Assembly: GCA_900489925.1 (NCBI GenBank)
Contig: UEHQ01000007.1
Span: forward strand, 1-64,000
DNA length: 64,000 nt
Direction: 5' to 3'
Source: Hyphomicrobiales bacterium
GTDB taxonomy: Bacteria; Pseudomonadota; Alphaproteobacteria; Rhizobiales; Rhizobiaceae
The notes beneath the pieces were generated by a model that ran no database searches, was not told the DNA's origin, and saw only the letters and a list, made by a program, of their open reading frames with translations. The position numbers and the translations under genes are program-made. Positions 17,210 to 27,601 of the stretch are shown here, piece after piece. Within the stretch, counting starts at the first letter, position 1, and every line of letters begins with the position of its first letter.

Positions 17210-18574
17210 TCAGACGCCGAGCGATTTCAGCTTGCGATGAAGCGCCGAACGCTCCATGCCGACGAACTCGGCGGTGCGCGAGATGTTGCCGCCAAAGCGG
17301 TTGATCTGCGCGATCAGATAGTCCTTCTCGAACATTTCGCGCGCTTCGCGAAGCGGCAGCGTCATGATGTGGTAGTCGTTCTTCGCCGACACCTTCGGGA
17401 GCATGTCGCCGAGATCGGTCGGCAGCATCTCCGCCGTAATCGGCGCATCCGGACCGTCCGAACGCGCAAGGATCATCAGTCGCTCGATATTGTTGCGAAG
17501 CTGGCGAATGTTGCCCGGCCAGTCGTGCGCCTGGAGGACAGCCATGGCGTCATCACCGATCCGCCGCGGCCGGATGCCTGCCTGCTCGGAAATCTGCCGC
17601 ATGAGCTGGTCGACCAGAAACGGGATGTCCTCGCGACGCTCTGCCAGGGCCGGAACCTTGACCGGCACCACGGCAAGCCGGTGATACAGATCCTCACGGA
17701 ACCAGCCTTCGGCAATACGGCTTTCCAGATTATAGGCGGTGGACGAAACGATGCGGACATCGACCTTCACGCGCTTTGAGCCGCCAACCCGCTCGAACTG
17801 TTGGTCCACGAGGACGCGAAGGATCTTGTTCTGCGTCTCGCGCGGCATCTCGCCGACTTCATCGAGATAGAGGATGCCGCGGTGGGCTTCTTCTAGCGCG
17901 CCGATCTTGCGCGCCTGCCCCGGTCCGCCTTCCGTTCCGAAAAGCGCGACCTCCATGCGGTCGGGCGTGATGTTTGCCGCGTTGATGGCGACGAAGGGGC
18001 CGTTGGCGCGCGAAGACCGCTTGTGGATCATGCGCGCCACGAGCTCCTTGCCGGAGCCGGAGGAACCGAAGATCATGATGCGGCTATTGGTCGGCGACAC
18101 CTTCTCGATATTCTGGCGCAGCTGCGAGACCGCGACAGACGTGCCGATCAGCTCGACGGGGTCGCCGGCCTTGCGCTTGAGCTCGGACACTTCGCGCTTG
18201 AGCTTGGAGTTTTCCAGCGCCCGCTCGGCAATCAGGATGAGCCGATCGGCCTTGAATGGCTTCTCGATGAAATCGAATGCGCCGCGCTTGATCGCCGAAA
18301 CCGCCGTCTCGATGTTGCCGTGGCCGGAGATCATGACCACCGGAATATCCGGATGGCGGGTTTTGATCTCGTCCAGCAAGGAAAGGCCGTCGAGCTTGCT
18401 GCCCTGCATCCAGATATCGAGGAAGATCAGCCGCGGGGCGCGATCGGAAATTGCCGCGAGCGCACTGTCGCTATCGTGCGCCGTGCGTGTCTCGTGTCCC
18501 TCGTCGGACAGAATGCCGGAGACAATCTCGCGAATGTCGTGCTCATCGTCGACGACCAGAATATCAGAGGCCAT
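17210..18574 (-). CDS. ntrX: Nitrogen/redox response regulator NtrX
   Basis: A 454-residue regulator, the partner of NtrY. The receiver domain (1-120) has phospho-acceptor D53 in LIFLDIWMQG. The AAA+ domain (about 140-370) has Walker A GSSGSGKELVA and Walker B LYLDEVGEMP. The C-terminal helix-turn-helix is Fis-like (ISRTAEFVGMERSALHRKLKSLGV). The sigma-54 contact loop, normally GAFTGA, is replaced by sequence around FGTEGGPGQARKIG, as is usual for NtrX, so it may not act as a sigma-54 activator. The start at ATG 18574 overlaps the ntrY end by 11 bases and has AAGGAAAG upstream. Confidence 0.95.
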   Translation of the reverse strand: MASDILVVDDEHDIREIVSGILSDEGHETRTAHDSDSALAAISDRAPRLIFLDIWMQGSKLDGLSLLDEIKTRHPDIPVVMISGHGNIETAVSAIKRGAFDFIEKPFKADRLILIAERALENSKLKREVSELKRKAGDPVELIGTSVAVSQLRQNIEKVSPTNSRIMIFGSSGSGKELVARMIHKRSSRANGPFVAINAANITPDRMEVALFGTEGGPGQARKIGALEEAHRGILYLDEVGEMPRETQNKILRVLVDQQFERVGGSKRVKVDVRIVSSTAYNLESRIAEGWFREDLYHRLAVVPVKVPALAERREDIPFLVDQLMRQISEQAGIRPRRIGDDAMAVLQAHDWPGNIRQLRNNIERLMILARSDGPDAPITAEMLPTDLGDMLPKVSAKNDYHIMTLPLREAREMFEKDYLIAQINRFGGNISRTAEFVGMERSALHRKLKSLGV

Positions 18575-20834
18575 ATGCGCTTTCCTTGTCATTTGCGGCC
18601 GGAGCGGCGGGTGTTGTTTCCACGCGTGGCAGATGCACGCGGATCATCGCCCCTCGCCCTCGGTCAAAATCGGTGGGCGCATCGTGTAGCTCGAGCTGCC
18701 CGCCATGTTCCTCAATAATCTTCTTCACGATGGCGAGGCCGAGGCCCGTGCCCTTTTCTCGCATCGTCATGTAGGGCTCCAGGATGCTGTGGCGATTTTC
18801 CACCGGCAACCCTCTGCCGTTGTCGATCACATCGACGGTAAAGCGGTCGCGTGCTGCGTCGAGCGACGCTCGCACCAGCACCTTGCGCTCGTCTCGTTCT
18901 TCGAGCGGCACCGTTTCGATTGCTTCCACGGCGTTCTTGATCAGATTGCCGAACGCCTGACCAAGCATGCGGCTGTCGAATTGGCCTTCCAGCGGCGTGT
19001 CTCCCAGCTCCTGCAAGAAGGCGACGTGGCTGTTGCCCATTTCGCGGAGGAAGACCGCATCGTGGAGGATCTTGCGCAGGTCGCTCGGCTCCTTGATCGG
19101 CTTCGGCATACGCGCGAAGGACGAGAACTCGTCGACCATGCGCCCGATGTCACCGACCTGACGGATGATGGTTTCGGTGCACTGATCGAAGACGCCGCGA
19201 TCCGCCTGGTCGATCTGCTTGCCGTAGCGGCGCTGGATGCGCTCGGCGGAGAGTTGGATCGGCGTTAGCGGGTTCTTGATTTCGTGGGCGATGCGTCGCG
19301 CCACGTCGCCCCACGCGGTCGAGCGCTGCGCGATCACCAGATCGGTGATGTCGTCCAGCGTGATGACATAGGATTCGCTAGCGTCGCGGACTTCCTCACG
19401 GGTCACCTGGACGCTGAGGGTCCTGACCGTTCCGCCACGAACCAGCGCAATCTGCTTGCGGAAATCGCCGCGATAGCGGGTTGCCGCCTCCGTCAGGACC
19501 TGGTCAACCTCGGGCGCGATTTCAGAGACCAGCTTGCCGAGCATCTCGGCTGCGGGCAGCGCCATCAACGCTTCAGCGGAGCTGTTGACGATCGTTATAC
19601 GACGATCGTGTTCGACACCGATAACCGCGGCCGTGACACCCGAGAGAACGGCTTCGATGAAGCGGCGACGATCGTCTACCTCGTCCTTCGCTTCCAGAAT
19701 CTCGTCACGCTGCGTGCGAATTTCCGAGATCATCTTGTTGAAAGTGCGAGAAAGATTGGCAACGTCGCCATCCACCGCATGCACGGGAACGACGATATCC
19801 ATGTTGCCGGAGGCGACATTGTCGGCGGCGGTGATCAGCAGCCGGATCGGGCGGACGATACGGTCGGCGACCGCGATCGCGGTCCAGATGGCGGCCAGCA
19901 GCACGATCAGGGCGAAGCCGATGTAGAGAACCGCAAAGGCGATCTGCAGCGAGAACCGCCCCGACTCCATAGACTGATATTCGGTGGCGTTCTCCTCCAT
20001 CATGCGCATCGCGGTCATGACTTTCGGATCGACCGCTCGCACCGTGTAGAGGTAGGCCCCATCGATTGCTTCAAGCTTGATGATGGCGCCCACGAGATTG
20101 GTCACGCCCGGCGGTATCAGCGTGGGTTGACCGGCCGCAGCCTTGTTCAGTGCGTCCTTGGGTATGGCCGGCAGGGGCTTTTCGGTCTTGATATCGGCCT
20201 GCGCGAGAACGGAACCGTCCGCCCGCACAAGAAATGCGCCAAGAAGGCCGCGCCCACGCGCCTGACGCGTCATCAAATCGGCAAAGCCCGTGCGATCGAG
20301 GCTGTAGCGCTGCCGGTTGCGCTCGAGATCGTTTGCCATGGAAACCGTCTGCCCCTGGAGGTAGCTCGCGTTTTCCATCATGTAGGCTTGCCCGATATTC
20401 CGGGAGGAACTGACGATCGACTGGGTCCGTAAGGCAAACCAGCGGTCGAGGCCGGCATTCAAGGTGATACTGGCGAAGATGGCGACGAGAATTGCCGGCG
20501 TGATCGCGACGAGCGAAAACAGCACGACAATGCGAATGTGAAGCCGGGCGGCAGCACGACCGCGCTTACGTGCCTTGACGAGGCGCAACACCTCGCGCCC
20601 GATCAGAGCCATGAGCCCGAGAACGAAGAACGAATTCACGACCACCGAGGTGATGACGACCTGCGACGTCGGCGCGATCGGCGTCAGCCCCAGCAGCACA
20701 AACAGCGTCATCGTTGCGCAAAGCAGTGCGCCCCCGGCAAGCACCAGACCGGGCAGAGCAAACAGCGCACGGCGATCGGTAACGGTCGTGATCGACTCGT
20801 CTTCGGCCGCCGGCGGCACCGCATCCTGCTTCAT
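18564..20834 (-). CDS. ntrY: Sensor histidine kinase NtrY
   Basis: A 756-residue membrane kinase. Three N-terminal helices (about 24-50, 58-80, 101-125) precede a periplasmic domain, and a further helix at about 298-322 leads to HAMP (about 320-375). A PAS domain (about 385-500) follows, then a HisKA domain with HEIKNPLTPIQLSAERIQRRY (phospho-His), and a HATPase with NLIKNAVEAIE, DNGRGLP and GTGLGLAIVKKI. The family senses nitrogen status or redox state and phosphorylates NtrX. A hairpin and AAGGAG site lie directly upstream of ATG 20834. Confidence 0.95.
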   Translation of the reverse strand: MKQDAVPPAAEDESITTVTDRRALFALPGLVLAGGALLCATMTLFVLLGLTPIAPTSQVVITSVVVNSFFVLGLMALIGREVLRLVKARKRGRAAARLHIRIVVLFSLVAITPAILVAIFASITLNAGLDRWFALRTQSIVSSSRNIGQAYMMENASYLQGQTVSMANDLERNRQRYSLDRTGFADLMTRQARGRGLLGAFLVRADGSVLAQADIKTEKPLPAIPKDALNKAAAGQPTLIPPGVTNLVGAIIKLEAIDGAYLYTVRAVDPKVMTAMRMMEENATEYQSMESGRFSLQIAFAVLYIGFALIVLLAAIWTAIAVADRIVRPIRLLITAADNVASGNMDIVVPVHAVDGDVANLSRTFNKMISEIRTQRDEILEAKDEVDDRRRFIEAVLSGVTAAVIGVEHDRRITIVNSSAEALMALPAAEMLGKLVSEIAPEVDQVLTEAATRYRGDFRKQIALVRGGTVRTLSVQVTREEVRDASESYVITLDDITDLVIAQRSTAWGDVARRIAHEIKNPLTPIQLSAERIQRRYGKQIDQADRGVFDQCTETIIRQVGDIGRMVDEFSSFARMPKPIKEPSDLRKILHDAVFLREMGNSHVAFLQELGDTPLEGQFDSRMLGQAFGNLIKNAVEAIETVPLEERDERKVLVRASLDAARDRFTVDVIDNGRGLPVENRHSILEPYMTMREKGTGLGLAIVKKIIEEHGGQLELHDAPTDFDRGRGAMIRVHLPRVETTPAAPAANDKESAYGL

Positions 20835-20850
20835 TCGCTTATTTCTCCTT

Positions 20851-20872
20851 GCGGCAGAATTTCATCTGCCGC
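20851..20872 (-). promoter_or_regulatory. Hairpin abutting the ntrY ribosome binding site
   Basis: On the minus strand GCGGCAGA and TCTGCCGC form a perfect 8-bp stem with a 6-base loop, and AAGGAG follows at once. The stem could affect ribosome access to ntrY or mark processing between ntrC and ntrY. Confidence 0.45.
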
Positions 20873-21029
20873 ATCCCACGGACCAGGATCGAGAACTGCG
20901 TTCCCCCTCGGCTCAGCTCAACGCTGACCCAAGGTTCTCGGACGCCAGACCAACCGCGAGAACACCAACCCCTTGCGTGACTTATAAGCAACGCATTGTG
21001 GCGAAAATGCAACGCAGTCGGTCACATTG

Positions 21030-22481
21030 TCAAGCTGTGCGGGAGCTTCTGTAGACCGAAACGCCGAGCTCTCTGATCTTCTTTCGCAAGGTATTGCGGT
21101 TGAGACCGAGCAGATCGGCCGCCTTGATCTGGTTGCCGCGCGTGGCGGTCAGAGCAGCCAGAATCAGGGGGTATTCCATTTCCGTCAAAACCCGGTCGTA
21201 GAGGCCTGGCGGCGGCAGATTTTCGCCGAAAGTTGCGAAATACGTCCGCATATTCTCTTCGACCGCCTGGGCGATCGTGATGTCGCCGTTGCGGATCGGC
21301 CCCTTCTCGATCGGGCTGTCGGGAACGTCCGAACGAAGCTCAGCCTCGATGATTTCGCGGGTGATTACATCCTGTGGATAAAGCGCCATCAGGCGCCGGA
21401 TCAGGTTCTCCAGCTCGCGCACGTTCCCCGGCCAGGCGTAGGCCTTCATCAGCTCCAGCGCCTCCTGATCGAAGCGCTTGGTGCCGAGACCTTCCTTTTC
21501 CGCCTGCTGGATGAAGTGGCGAACGAGATCCGGGATGTCTTCTGCGCGGTCGCGCAGCGGCGGCAGGCGCAGCGGCACGACGTTGAGGCGGTAGTAAAGG
21601 TCTTCGCGGAAGAGGCCCTGGTTGATGGCCTGCTTCAGATCCTTGTTGGTCGCGGCAACGATGCGCACATCCGTGCGGATCGGCGTGCGGCCGCCCACGG
21701 TCGTATATTCGCCCTGCTGCAGGACACGCAGCAGGCGCGTCTGGGCGTCCATCGGCATGTCGCCGATTTCGTCCAGGAACAGCGTGCCACCTTCCGCCTG
21801 CTCGAAGCGTCCGGTTGAGCGTGTCTGCGCGCCGGTGAAAGCGCCCTTCTCGTGGCCGAAGAGTTCGGACTCGATCAGGTCGCGAGGAATGGCAGCCATG
21901 TTGATGGCGACGAACGGACCGTTGCGGCGTTTGCCGTAATCGTGGAGTGCCCGTGCAACGAGTTCCTTGCCGGTACCGGACTCGCCAGTGATCATCAGCG
22001 TAAGGTCGGTTTGCATGAGACGCGCGAGCACGCGGTAGATTTCCTGCATCGCCGCAGAGCGACCGACCAGCGGCATCCCGTCCTGCATGTCCTCGTCGAG
22101 CTTGGCAGGCTTGCGCTTCGGCTCGGCAAGGGCGCGACCGATGATACCGATCAGTTCGGTCAGATCGAAGGGCTTCGGCAGGTAGTCGTAAGCGCCCTTC
22201 TCCGACGCCTTGATCGCCGTCATGAAGGTGTTCTGCGCGCTCATCACCAAGACCGGGAGATCAGGGCGCGCCTTCTTGATGCGCGGCAGCAGATCGAAGG
22301 CATTTTCGTCAGGCATGACCACGTCGGTCACCACCAGATCGCCCTCACCCGCCGATACCCAGCGCCACAGCGTTGCGGCGTTGGAGGTGATACGCACGTC
22401 ATAGCCGGCGCGGCTCAAGGCCTGATTAAGCACGGTACGAATTGCCGCATCATCATCTGCGACGAGGATCGTTGCTGTCAT
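21030..22481 (-). CDS. ntrC: Nitrogen regulation response regulator NtrC (NRI)
   Basis: A 483-residue sigma-54-dependent activator. The receiver (1-120) carries D53 ([11 protein letters not shown]). The AAA+ domain (about 140-380) has [15 protein letters not shown], the full GAFTGA loop ([20 protein letters not shown]), [10 protein letters not shown], and the arginine finger region [22 protein letters not shown] Fis-type DNA-binding helix pair ends the protein ([25 protein letters not shown]). It is activated by NtrB to switch on glnA, amt and related genes. ATG overlaps the ntrB stop by four bases. Confidence 0.97.
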   Translation of the reverse strand: MTATILVADDDAAIRTVLNQALSRAGYDVRITSNAATLWRWVSAGEGDLVVTDVVMPDENAFDLLPRIKKARPDLPVLVMSAQNTFMTAIKASEKGAYDYLPKPFDLTELIGIIGRALAEPKRKPAKLDEDMQDGMPLVGRSAAMQEIYRVLARLMQTDLTLMITGESGTGKELVARALHDYGKRRNGPFVAINMAAIPRDLIESELFGHEKGAFTGAQTRSTGRFEQAEGGTLFLDEIGDMPMDAQTRLLRVLQQGEYTTVGGRTPIRTDVRIVAATNKDLKQAINQGLFREDLYYRLNVVPLRLPPLRDRAEDIPDLVRHFIQQAEKEGLGTKRFDQEALELMKAYAWPGNVRELENLIRRLMALYPQDVITREIIEAELRSDVPDSPIEKGPIRNGDITIAQAVEENMRTYFATFGENLPPPGLYDRVLTEMEYPLILAALTATRGNQIKAADLLGLNRNTLRKKIRELGVSVYRSSRTA

Positions 22482-23632
22482 CGAGAAGGTCCTGTGGGGT
22501 TCATGGTCGTTGCATCTTCAAGCGACGCATCCTTGGATGCGGGCATAAGGACACGGAAGGTCGTCTTGTAGTTCTGGCTGTCGCACTCGATAATGCCGCC
22601 GTGGTCACCAATGATCTTGGCGACAAGCGCCAGGCCAAGCCCGCTTCCATTCGTCTTGGTGGTGATAAACGGATCGAAGAGGTGCGGCAGCAAATCAGCC
22701 GGCACGCCGGGCCCATTGTCCTGAACGCAGAATTCGAGCGGCAGCGAGATCTTTTCGCGCGTACCGGCGACAGACAGGCGAATACCGGGACGATAGGCCG
22801 TCGTCAGAACGATTTCGCCGTCCGGCCGATCACCGATGGCTTCGGCAGCGTTCTTGACGAGGTTGAGGAATACCTGGACCAGCTGATCGCGGTTCGCGTA
22901 AACCGACGGCAGCGAGGGATCGTAGCTTTCGGTGATCTTGAGATGACGCGCGAAGCCTGCCTTGGCCACGGCCTTCACGTGGTCAAGCACCGAATGGATA
23001 TTCACCGGGACGCGATCAACGGGACGCTCGTCGGAAAACACTTCCATGCGGTCGACCAGGGAAACGATGCGATCCGTCTCGTCGCAGATAAGACGCGTCA
23101 AGGCACGGTCGTCATCGACCGCCGACTGCTCCAAGAGCTGGGCCGCCCCGCGAATACCCGAGAGCGGATTCTTGATTTCATGCGCCAGCATCGACGCTAG
23201 GCCTGTAACCGAGCGGGCGGCTGCGCGGTGCGTCAACTGCCGATCGATCTTGTCGGCCATCGAGCGTTCCTGGAAGACGATCACGACCGATCCCGGCTCG
23301 CTGATAACAGGCGCCACGTAGATATCGACCAGCTTGTCCTGCCCAAGTCGCGGCGAACTCAGATCGACGCGATACTCGTTGATCGGAGCACGCCGTTCCC
23401 GCACCTGATCGATCAGGGCAAGGAGCGGGCTTCCGAAAGGAATAAACGTCGAGATCTTGTAGCGCGCCAGATGCGCGGCGCTGGCGCCGAAGAACGCCTC
23501 AGCCTCCCAGTTGGCAAAGGCGACGAGGCCTGCCTCATTGACCATGACGACAGGGTTCTGGATGGCATTCAGCACAGCCATGGCAACCGCGCTGCCCGCG
23601 TGGTCGGCAGCCACCGGCGTATCGTTTGTCAT
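22478..23632 (-). CDS. ntrB: Nitrogen regulation sensor kinase NtrB (NRII)
   Basis: A 384-residue cytosolic histidine kinase/phosphatase, controlled by PII protein. A PAS domain (about 15-120) precedes the HisKA domain, with H151 in [21 protein letters not shown], and the HATPase has [21 protein letters not shown] and [13 protein letters not shown]. No membrane helices are present. ATG 23632 overlaps the dusB stop by four bases, so dusB, ntrB and ntrC form one operon. Confidence 0.96.
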   Translation of the reverse strand: MTNDTPVAADHAGSAVAMAVLNAIQNPVVMVNEAGLVAFANWEAEAFFGASAAHLARYKISTFIPFGSPLLALIDQVRERRAPINEYRVDLSSPRLGQDKLVDIYVAPVISEPGSVVIVFQERSMADKIDRQLTHRAAARSVTGLASMLAHEIKNPLSGIRGAAQLLEQSAVDDDRALTRLICDETDRIVSLVDRMEVFSDERPVDRVPVNIHSVLDHVKAVAKAGFARHLKITESYDPSLPSVYANRDQLVQVFLNLVKNAAEAIGDRPDGEIVLTTAYRPGIRLSVAGTREKISLPLEFCVQDNGPGVPADLLPHLFDPFITTKTNGSGLGLALVAKIIGDHGGIIECDSQNYKTTFRVLMPASKDASLEDATTMNPTGPSR

Positions 23633-24621
23633 GCAGCCTCCCGATTTTCGGTTTTCGATGTTGCGGCCATCAGCGCATCGCGGAACCGTTGCGAAACGTC
23701 GCGGGGATCGCGCGCTGTCATGATCGCTGCCTTCTCGGTTGCCGTTATGGAGGGCGCGAAGCGCTCGAGGTACCAGCCGAGATGCTTGCGCGCATGGCGC
23801 ACGGCAACTGTCTCGCCGTAAAACTCCAGCATCATCCTGTAGTGCTCGACGGCGATGTCGGGAATCTCCCAGGACTGCGGCTCTTGCGCGCCGGCAAGCA
23901 CGCCTGCTTGCCACGGTCGCCCCTGGCAGCCTCGCCCGATCATCACCGCATCGGCACCCGATCGGCGAAGAATTTCCTGCGCGTCCTCGCTTGTTTCCAC
24001 GTCGCCATTGGCAACGAGCGGAATGCTGAGCACGTCACGAACCGCACGAATCGCGTCCCAGTCTGCGCGCCCTTCGTAAAACTGCATGCGCGTACGACCG
24101 TGGATCGTCACCAACTGCACGCCCGCGTCCTCGGCGCGCTTTGCTATGTCAGGCGCATTGATCGAATTTTCGTCCCAGCCGAGCCGCATCTTCAGCGTGA
24201 CGGGGACATCGACCGCCTTTACCGTTGCCTCGATGAGACCGAGCGCATGATCCGGATCGCGCATCAGCGCAGAACCGGAATAGCCGCCGATGACTTTTTT
24301 GGCCGGGCAGCCCATGTTGATGTCGATGATATCGGCGCCATGATCCGCCGCGATCTTTGCGGCCTCCGCCATCCAATGCGCTTCGCGTCCCGCGAGCTGC
24401 ACCATGTGCGGTTGAAAGCCCGCGGCCTCCAGTCGCGCCCAGGATTCCGAGGTATTGTTGACAAGTTCCCGGCTCGCCACCATTTCGGTCACCACGAGGC
24501 CGGCACCGTAGCGCCACGCGAGTTGCCGGAACGGCATGTCCGTCACACCGGACATCGGCGCCAGCACGACGCGATTGCGCACGGCAACATTTCCGATACG
24601 CAAAGGTGATGCGAGGTCCAT
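23629..24621 (-). CDS. dusB: tRNA-dihydrouridine synthase DusB (NifR3-like)
   Basis: A 330-residue FMN enzyme that reduces uridine to dihydrouridine in the D-loop of tRNAs. The TIM barrel shows [23 protein letters not shown] with the catalytic Cys, [11 protein letters not shown], and [11 protein letters not shown] followed by [11 protein letters not shown]. It was first known as nifR3 because it heads the ntrBC operon, as it does here. I used ATG 24621; a TTG at 24630 would add three residues. Nothing else in this operon lies upstream, and ispDF diverges 171 bases away. Confidence 0.94.
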   Translation of the reverse strand: MDLASPLRIGNVAVRNRVVLAPMSGVTDMPFRQLAWRYGAGLVVTEMVASRELVNNTSESWARLEAAGFQPHMVQLAGREAHWMAEAAKIAADHGADIIDINMGCPAKKVIGGYSGSALMRDPDHALGLIEATVKAVDVPVTLKMRLGWDENSINAPDIAKRAEDAGVQLVTIHGRTRMQFYEGRADWDAIRAVRDVLSIPLVANGDVETSEDAQEILRRSGADAVMIGRGCQGRPWQAGVLAGAQEPQSWEIPDIAVEHYRMMLEFYGETVAVRHARKHLGWYLERFAPSITATEKAAIMTARDPRDVSQRFRDALMAATSKTENREAA

Positions 24622-24792
24622 ATCAGCCAATTGATTATCTTTCAGGCACGCCAGGTGGGTGCACTATTTTTAGACATGTTTGAAGGGCTTGCCAAGGGGG
24701 CAGTGTCCGAATTGATATTTTTCGGGCAAATGCTGGAATTCGGTGCGCCAAGCCGTTAGAGCACCAGTACAAATTCTGCTTTTTGGGGATTT

Positions 24793-26016
24793 ATGCCGCA
24801 AATGCATCAAAAGCAACCGATATCGGCTGGGGTTGTCATCGTCGCTGCCGGACGTGGTGAACGCGCCGGGGCACCCGAAGAAGGGCCGAAGCAATATCGC
24901 CCCATCGGCGGCAAGCCAGTCATCGCCCATACGCTCGATGCATTCCAGACCTGGAAGCGGGCGAAGCGCATCGTCGTGGTGATTCACCCTGACGACGAGG
25001 CGCTCGTTGCTGCTGCACTTTCGACGGTCCCCTCCGCGGCAAAGGTCACGATTGTTCACGGCGGAGCGACACGACAGCAATCGGTTCTGGCCGGTCTGCG
25101 TGAACTTCGAAATAGCGGCGACATCACGCATGTGCTGATCCACGACGCCGTACGGCCATTCTTTGATCATGCGCTGCTCGATCGGGTCGCGGACGCTTTG
25201 TCGGCTGGCGCCACCGCTGTTCTGCCAGCCACGCCGGTTGCGGACACGCTGAAACGTGCCGGCCCATCCGGCGATGTCATCGAGACGGTGCCGCGGGCTC
25301 AGCTTTACGCGGCCCAGACGCCTCAGTCCTTTGCCTTCGAGACCATTCTGTCGGCCCACGAGAAAGCAGCTGCGGAGGAACGCACCGATTTCACCGACGA
25401 TGCCTCCATTGCTGAGTGGGCCGGTATCGAGGTCAAGATCGTCGACGGATCACCGGATAATGTGAAACTGACAGTAAGGCGGGACATCGAGATGGCCGAC
25501 CAGAGACTTTCCAGGCAACAGCTTCCCGACGTGCGTACCGGCAACGGCTACGACGTCCACCAGCTGGAAGCCGGCGATGGCGTGACGCTGTGCGGCGTCT
25601 TCATCCCGCACGACCAGAGGCTGAAAGGACACTCCGACGCCGACGTTGCGCTGCATGCGCTGACCGACGCGCTGCTGGCCACCTGCGGCGCCGGCGATAT
25701 CGGCGATCATTTCCCGCCATCGGATCCCCAATGGAAGGGTGCGCCATCGCGCATCTTCATCGAACATGCGGCCAAGATCGTTCGCGAACGCGGCGGTACG
25801 ATCATGAACGCCGACGTATCACTCATCGCCGAGGCGCCGCGCGTCGGCCCGCATCGCGATGCAATGCGGGCCAATCTGTCGGAATTTCTCGGTATTTCCA
25901 TAGACCGCTGCTCGGTCAAGGCGACCACGAACGAGACCATCGGTTTCGTCGGCCGGCGCGAAGGCATTGCGGCGATTGCCACTGCCACCGTCGTCTATCA
26001 GGGCAAGGAACCATGA
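24793..26016 (+). CDS. ispDF: Bifunctional IspD-IspF isoprenoid enzyme
   Basis: A 407-residue fusion for two steps of the MEP pathway. Residues about 10-235 are 2-C-methyl-D-erythritol 4-phosphate cytidylyltransferase ([34 protein letters not shown]). Residues about 248-405 are 2-C-methyl-D-erythritol 2,4-cyclodiphosphate synthase ([46 protein letters not shown]). The fusion is typical of alphaproteobacteria. An ATG nine bases downstream is a possible alternative start. The stop overlaps the next start (ATGA). Confidence 0.96.
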   Translation: MPQMHQKQPISAGVVIVAAGRGERAGAPEEGPKQYRPIGGKPVIAHTLDAFQTWKRAKRIVVVIHPDDEALVAAALSTVPSAAKVTIVHGGATRQQSVLAGLRELRNSGDITHVLIHDAVRPFFDHALLDRVADALSAGATAVLPATPVADTLKRAGPSGDVIETVPRAQLYAAQTPQSFAFETILSAHEKAAAEERTDFTDDASIAEWAGIEVKIVDGSPDNVKLTVRRDIEMADQRLSRQQLPDVRTGNGYDVHQLEAGDGVTLCGVFIPHDQRLKGHSDADVALHALTDALLATCGAGDIGDHFPPSDPQWKGAPSRIFIEHAAKIVRERGGTIMNADVSLIAEAPRVGPHRDAMRANLSEFLGISIDRCSVKATTNETIGFVGRREGIAAIATATVVYQGKEP

Positions 26017-26513
26017 GCCTCTTTCCCTCCGACATCATGTCGCAAGCCGAAGCGATCGTTCGCGCGTTCACCTCGGCCGGCCTGATGATCTCGACGGCAG
26101 AGTCCTGCACCGGCGGACTGATCGCCGGCGCACTGACCGAAATACCGGGTTCGTCGGCCGTGGTGGATCGCGGTTTCGTCACCTATACGAACACCGCCAA
26201 GATGGAGATGCTTGGCGTGCAGGAGACGACGCTTGCCCGCTACGGCGCGGTCTCGGAGGAAACTGCCCGGCAAATGGTGCACGGCGCCCTCTTCCGCTCC
26301 CGCGCCGATATCGCGATCGCGGTGACGGGCGTGGCCGGACCAGGTGGTGGTTCGGCTGAAAAGCCTGTCGGGCTTGTTCACCTCGCCGCCAAGTCCCGCA
26401 CATCAGGGCTTGTTCATCAAAGGATGCTCTACGGCGATATCGGACGCGATCAGGTTCGGCTCGCAACCGTCCGGACAGCGCTCGAGATGATCCGCCAGCT
26501 CGCTCAGCTGTAG
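26013..26513 (+). CDS. CinA-family protein, nicotinamide-nucleotide amidohydrolase (PncC) type
   Basis: A 166-residue protein that matches only the C-terminal domain of long Cin[22 protein letters not shown] near residues 25-45 holds the catalytic Ser/Lys-type motif, and [19 protein letters not shown] near 107-125 is the second signature. Members deamidate nicotinamide mononucleotide in NAD salvage. It is coupled to ispDF by a four-base overlap, and its last ten bases overlap the convergent RatA-like gene. Confidence 0.9.
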   Translation: MSLFPSDIMSQAEAIVRAFTSAGLMISTAESCTGGLIAGALTEIPGSSAVVDRGFVTYTNTAKMEMLGVQETTLARYGAVSEETARQMVHGALFRSRADIAIAVTGVAGPGGGSAEKPVGLVHLAAKSRTSGLVHQRMLYGDIGRDQVRLATVRTALEMIRQLAQL

Positions 26514-26947
26514 ATCTTGCCGGCCCGCGTTTCGAAGGCTTCCGAGAACATACGGAAAGCGCGGTCGAACATCGAGCCCATCAGGGCGCCGAGGATGCGG
26601 CTCTTGAATTCGTAGTCGATGAAGAAATGGACGTTCGAGCCGCTCGCGGTATCCTCGAAGCGCCAGCGGTTGTCGAGGTACTTGAACGGCCCGTCGATGT
26701 ATTTGACGTCGATGACGCGCTCCGCCTTGTTCAGCAGCACTTGCGTCGTGAAGGTCTCACGGATCGCCTTGTAGCCGACGGTCATGTCGGCAATCAGCAG
26801 GATCTTGCCGTCGCGTTCCTTGCGGCTGCGCACGACAAGCCCTTCGCAGAGCGGCAGAAATTCCGGATAGCGCTCGACGTCGGCGACGAGGTCGAACATC
26901 TGTTCAGCGGAGTGCGGGACGGGACGATGCGTTTCGAACTGAGGCAT
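26504..26947 (-). CDS. RatA/COQ10-type START-domain protein
   Basis: A 147-residue protein of the SRPBCC fold with a lipid-binding cavity. MPQFETHRPVPHSAEQMFDLVADVERYPEFLPLC in outline is the standard N-terminus, and YIDGPFKYLDNRWRFEDT and the terminal FEAFETRA helix complete the fold. Relatives include the ubiquinone chaperone COQ10 and E. coli RatA. In alphaproteobacteria a COQ10-like role in ubiquinone delivery is more likely than a toxin role. No antitoxin-like gene is adjacent. Confidence 0.87.
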   Translation of the reverse strand: MPQFETHRPVPHSAEQMFDLVADVERYPEFLPLCEGLVVRSRKERDGKILLIADMTVGYKAIRETFTTQVLLNKAERVIDVKYIDGPFKYLDNRWRFEDTASGSNVHFFIDYEFKSRILGALMGSMFDRAFRMFSEAFETRAGKIYS

Positions 26948-26956
26948 GAGCGGCAG

Positions 26957-27529
26957 TTAAGCGGGCGCGCCGAGAAGATCAAGAAGATGGTTCACGTCTC
27001 GCCGGCTTTTCAGCTGAAAAACCGGGACATCCGGGCCGTGCCTGTCGAGCCCGGCAATCACCAGCGGCGCAAACCGCTTCTCGAACGTCCAGATGTAGGT
27101 CAGGAACTCCCTGTCCGGCACGCGCTCCAGGCATCCTAGCGCCATGTCCGGCCGCGTCTTGCCGAAATGAAAGAACGCGCGCTTGCAGATCCCCCACAGG
27201 CAGAGCCAGCGCGGCATGCGCACCCAGATGACCAGTTGCGTGCGCGGGACACGGAGATCGAAAGTGGATGGGCCCGTACCGTCCATCAGCCAGCGTTCGG
27301 TGCCAACGACATCGGTGATCAGGCGGCGCTCTTCATCCTTGGAGCGCTTGATCCAACCGGGGAGCCAGAAGAACTCCTTGTCCATGGAAAAGTATGGCAG
27401 ATCGAGCCCGAGACTGAGCTTTCGCGACAAGGTGCTCTTGCCGCCGCCGGAGCAACCGATGACCATGATGCGCTCGGATTGCCGCAGCAACCCGGCGGCT
27501 TTGCCGATGTCGTTAATGTAAGCCGGCAT
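26957..27529 (-). CDS. P-loop nucleotide kinase-like ATPase
   Basis: A 190-residue protein resembling adenylate-kinase-like topology modulation proteins (FlaR/TopK type). The Walker A motif is IGCSGGGKSTLSRKL at about 25-39. A hydrophobic segment (LVIWVRMPRWLCLWGICKRAFFHF) follows, with conserved Trp and Arg residues. The substrate is unknown. ATG 27529 has an AGGAG-like site upstream. It lies downstream of lipA, but a terminator separates them. Confidence 0.75.
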   Translation of the reverse strand: MPAYINDIGKAAGLLRQSERIMVIGCSGGGKSTLSRKLSLGLDLPYFSMDKEFFWLPGWIKRSKDEERRLITDVVGTERWLMDGTGPSTFDLRVPRTQLVIWVRMPRWLCLWGICKRAFFHFGKTRPDMALGCLERVPDREFLTYIWTFEKRFAPLVIAGLDRHGPDVPVFQLKSRRDVNHLLDLLGAPA

Positions 27530-27550
27530 CCTCGTCGCTCCTGCAAACAA

Positions 27551-27578
27551 AAAGCCGCGGGAAGATCGCCGCGGCTTT
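27551..27578 (-). terminator. Rho-independent terminator after lipA
   Basis: AAAGCCGCGG (27551-27560) pairs exactly with CCGCGGCTTT (27569-27578). On the minus strand it is followed by a TTTTTG tract. It lies 24 bases after the lipA stop. Confidence 0.85.
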
Positions 27579-27601
27579 GAGAAAATGCAAGCTTTCGTTG
27601 A

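Noticed and set aside
24622-24792. NtrC binding site in the dusB-ispDF gap
   Set aside because: Short GGTGC and GCACC pieces occur, but not with the TGCACY-N5-GGTGCA spacing, so no site is called.
26504-26947. RatA as a toxin of a toxin-antitoxin pair
   Set aside because: The neighbour on the same strand is a P-loop kinase-like protein, not an antitoxin, and the START domain fits a COQ10-like ubiquinone chaperone better.
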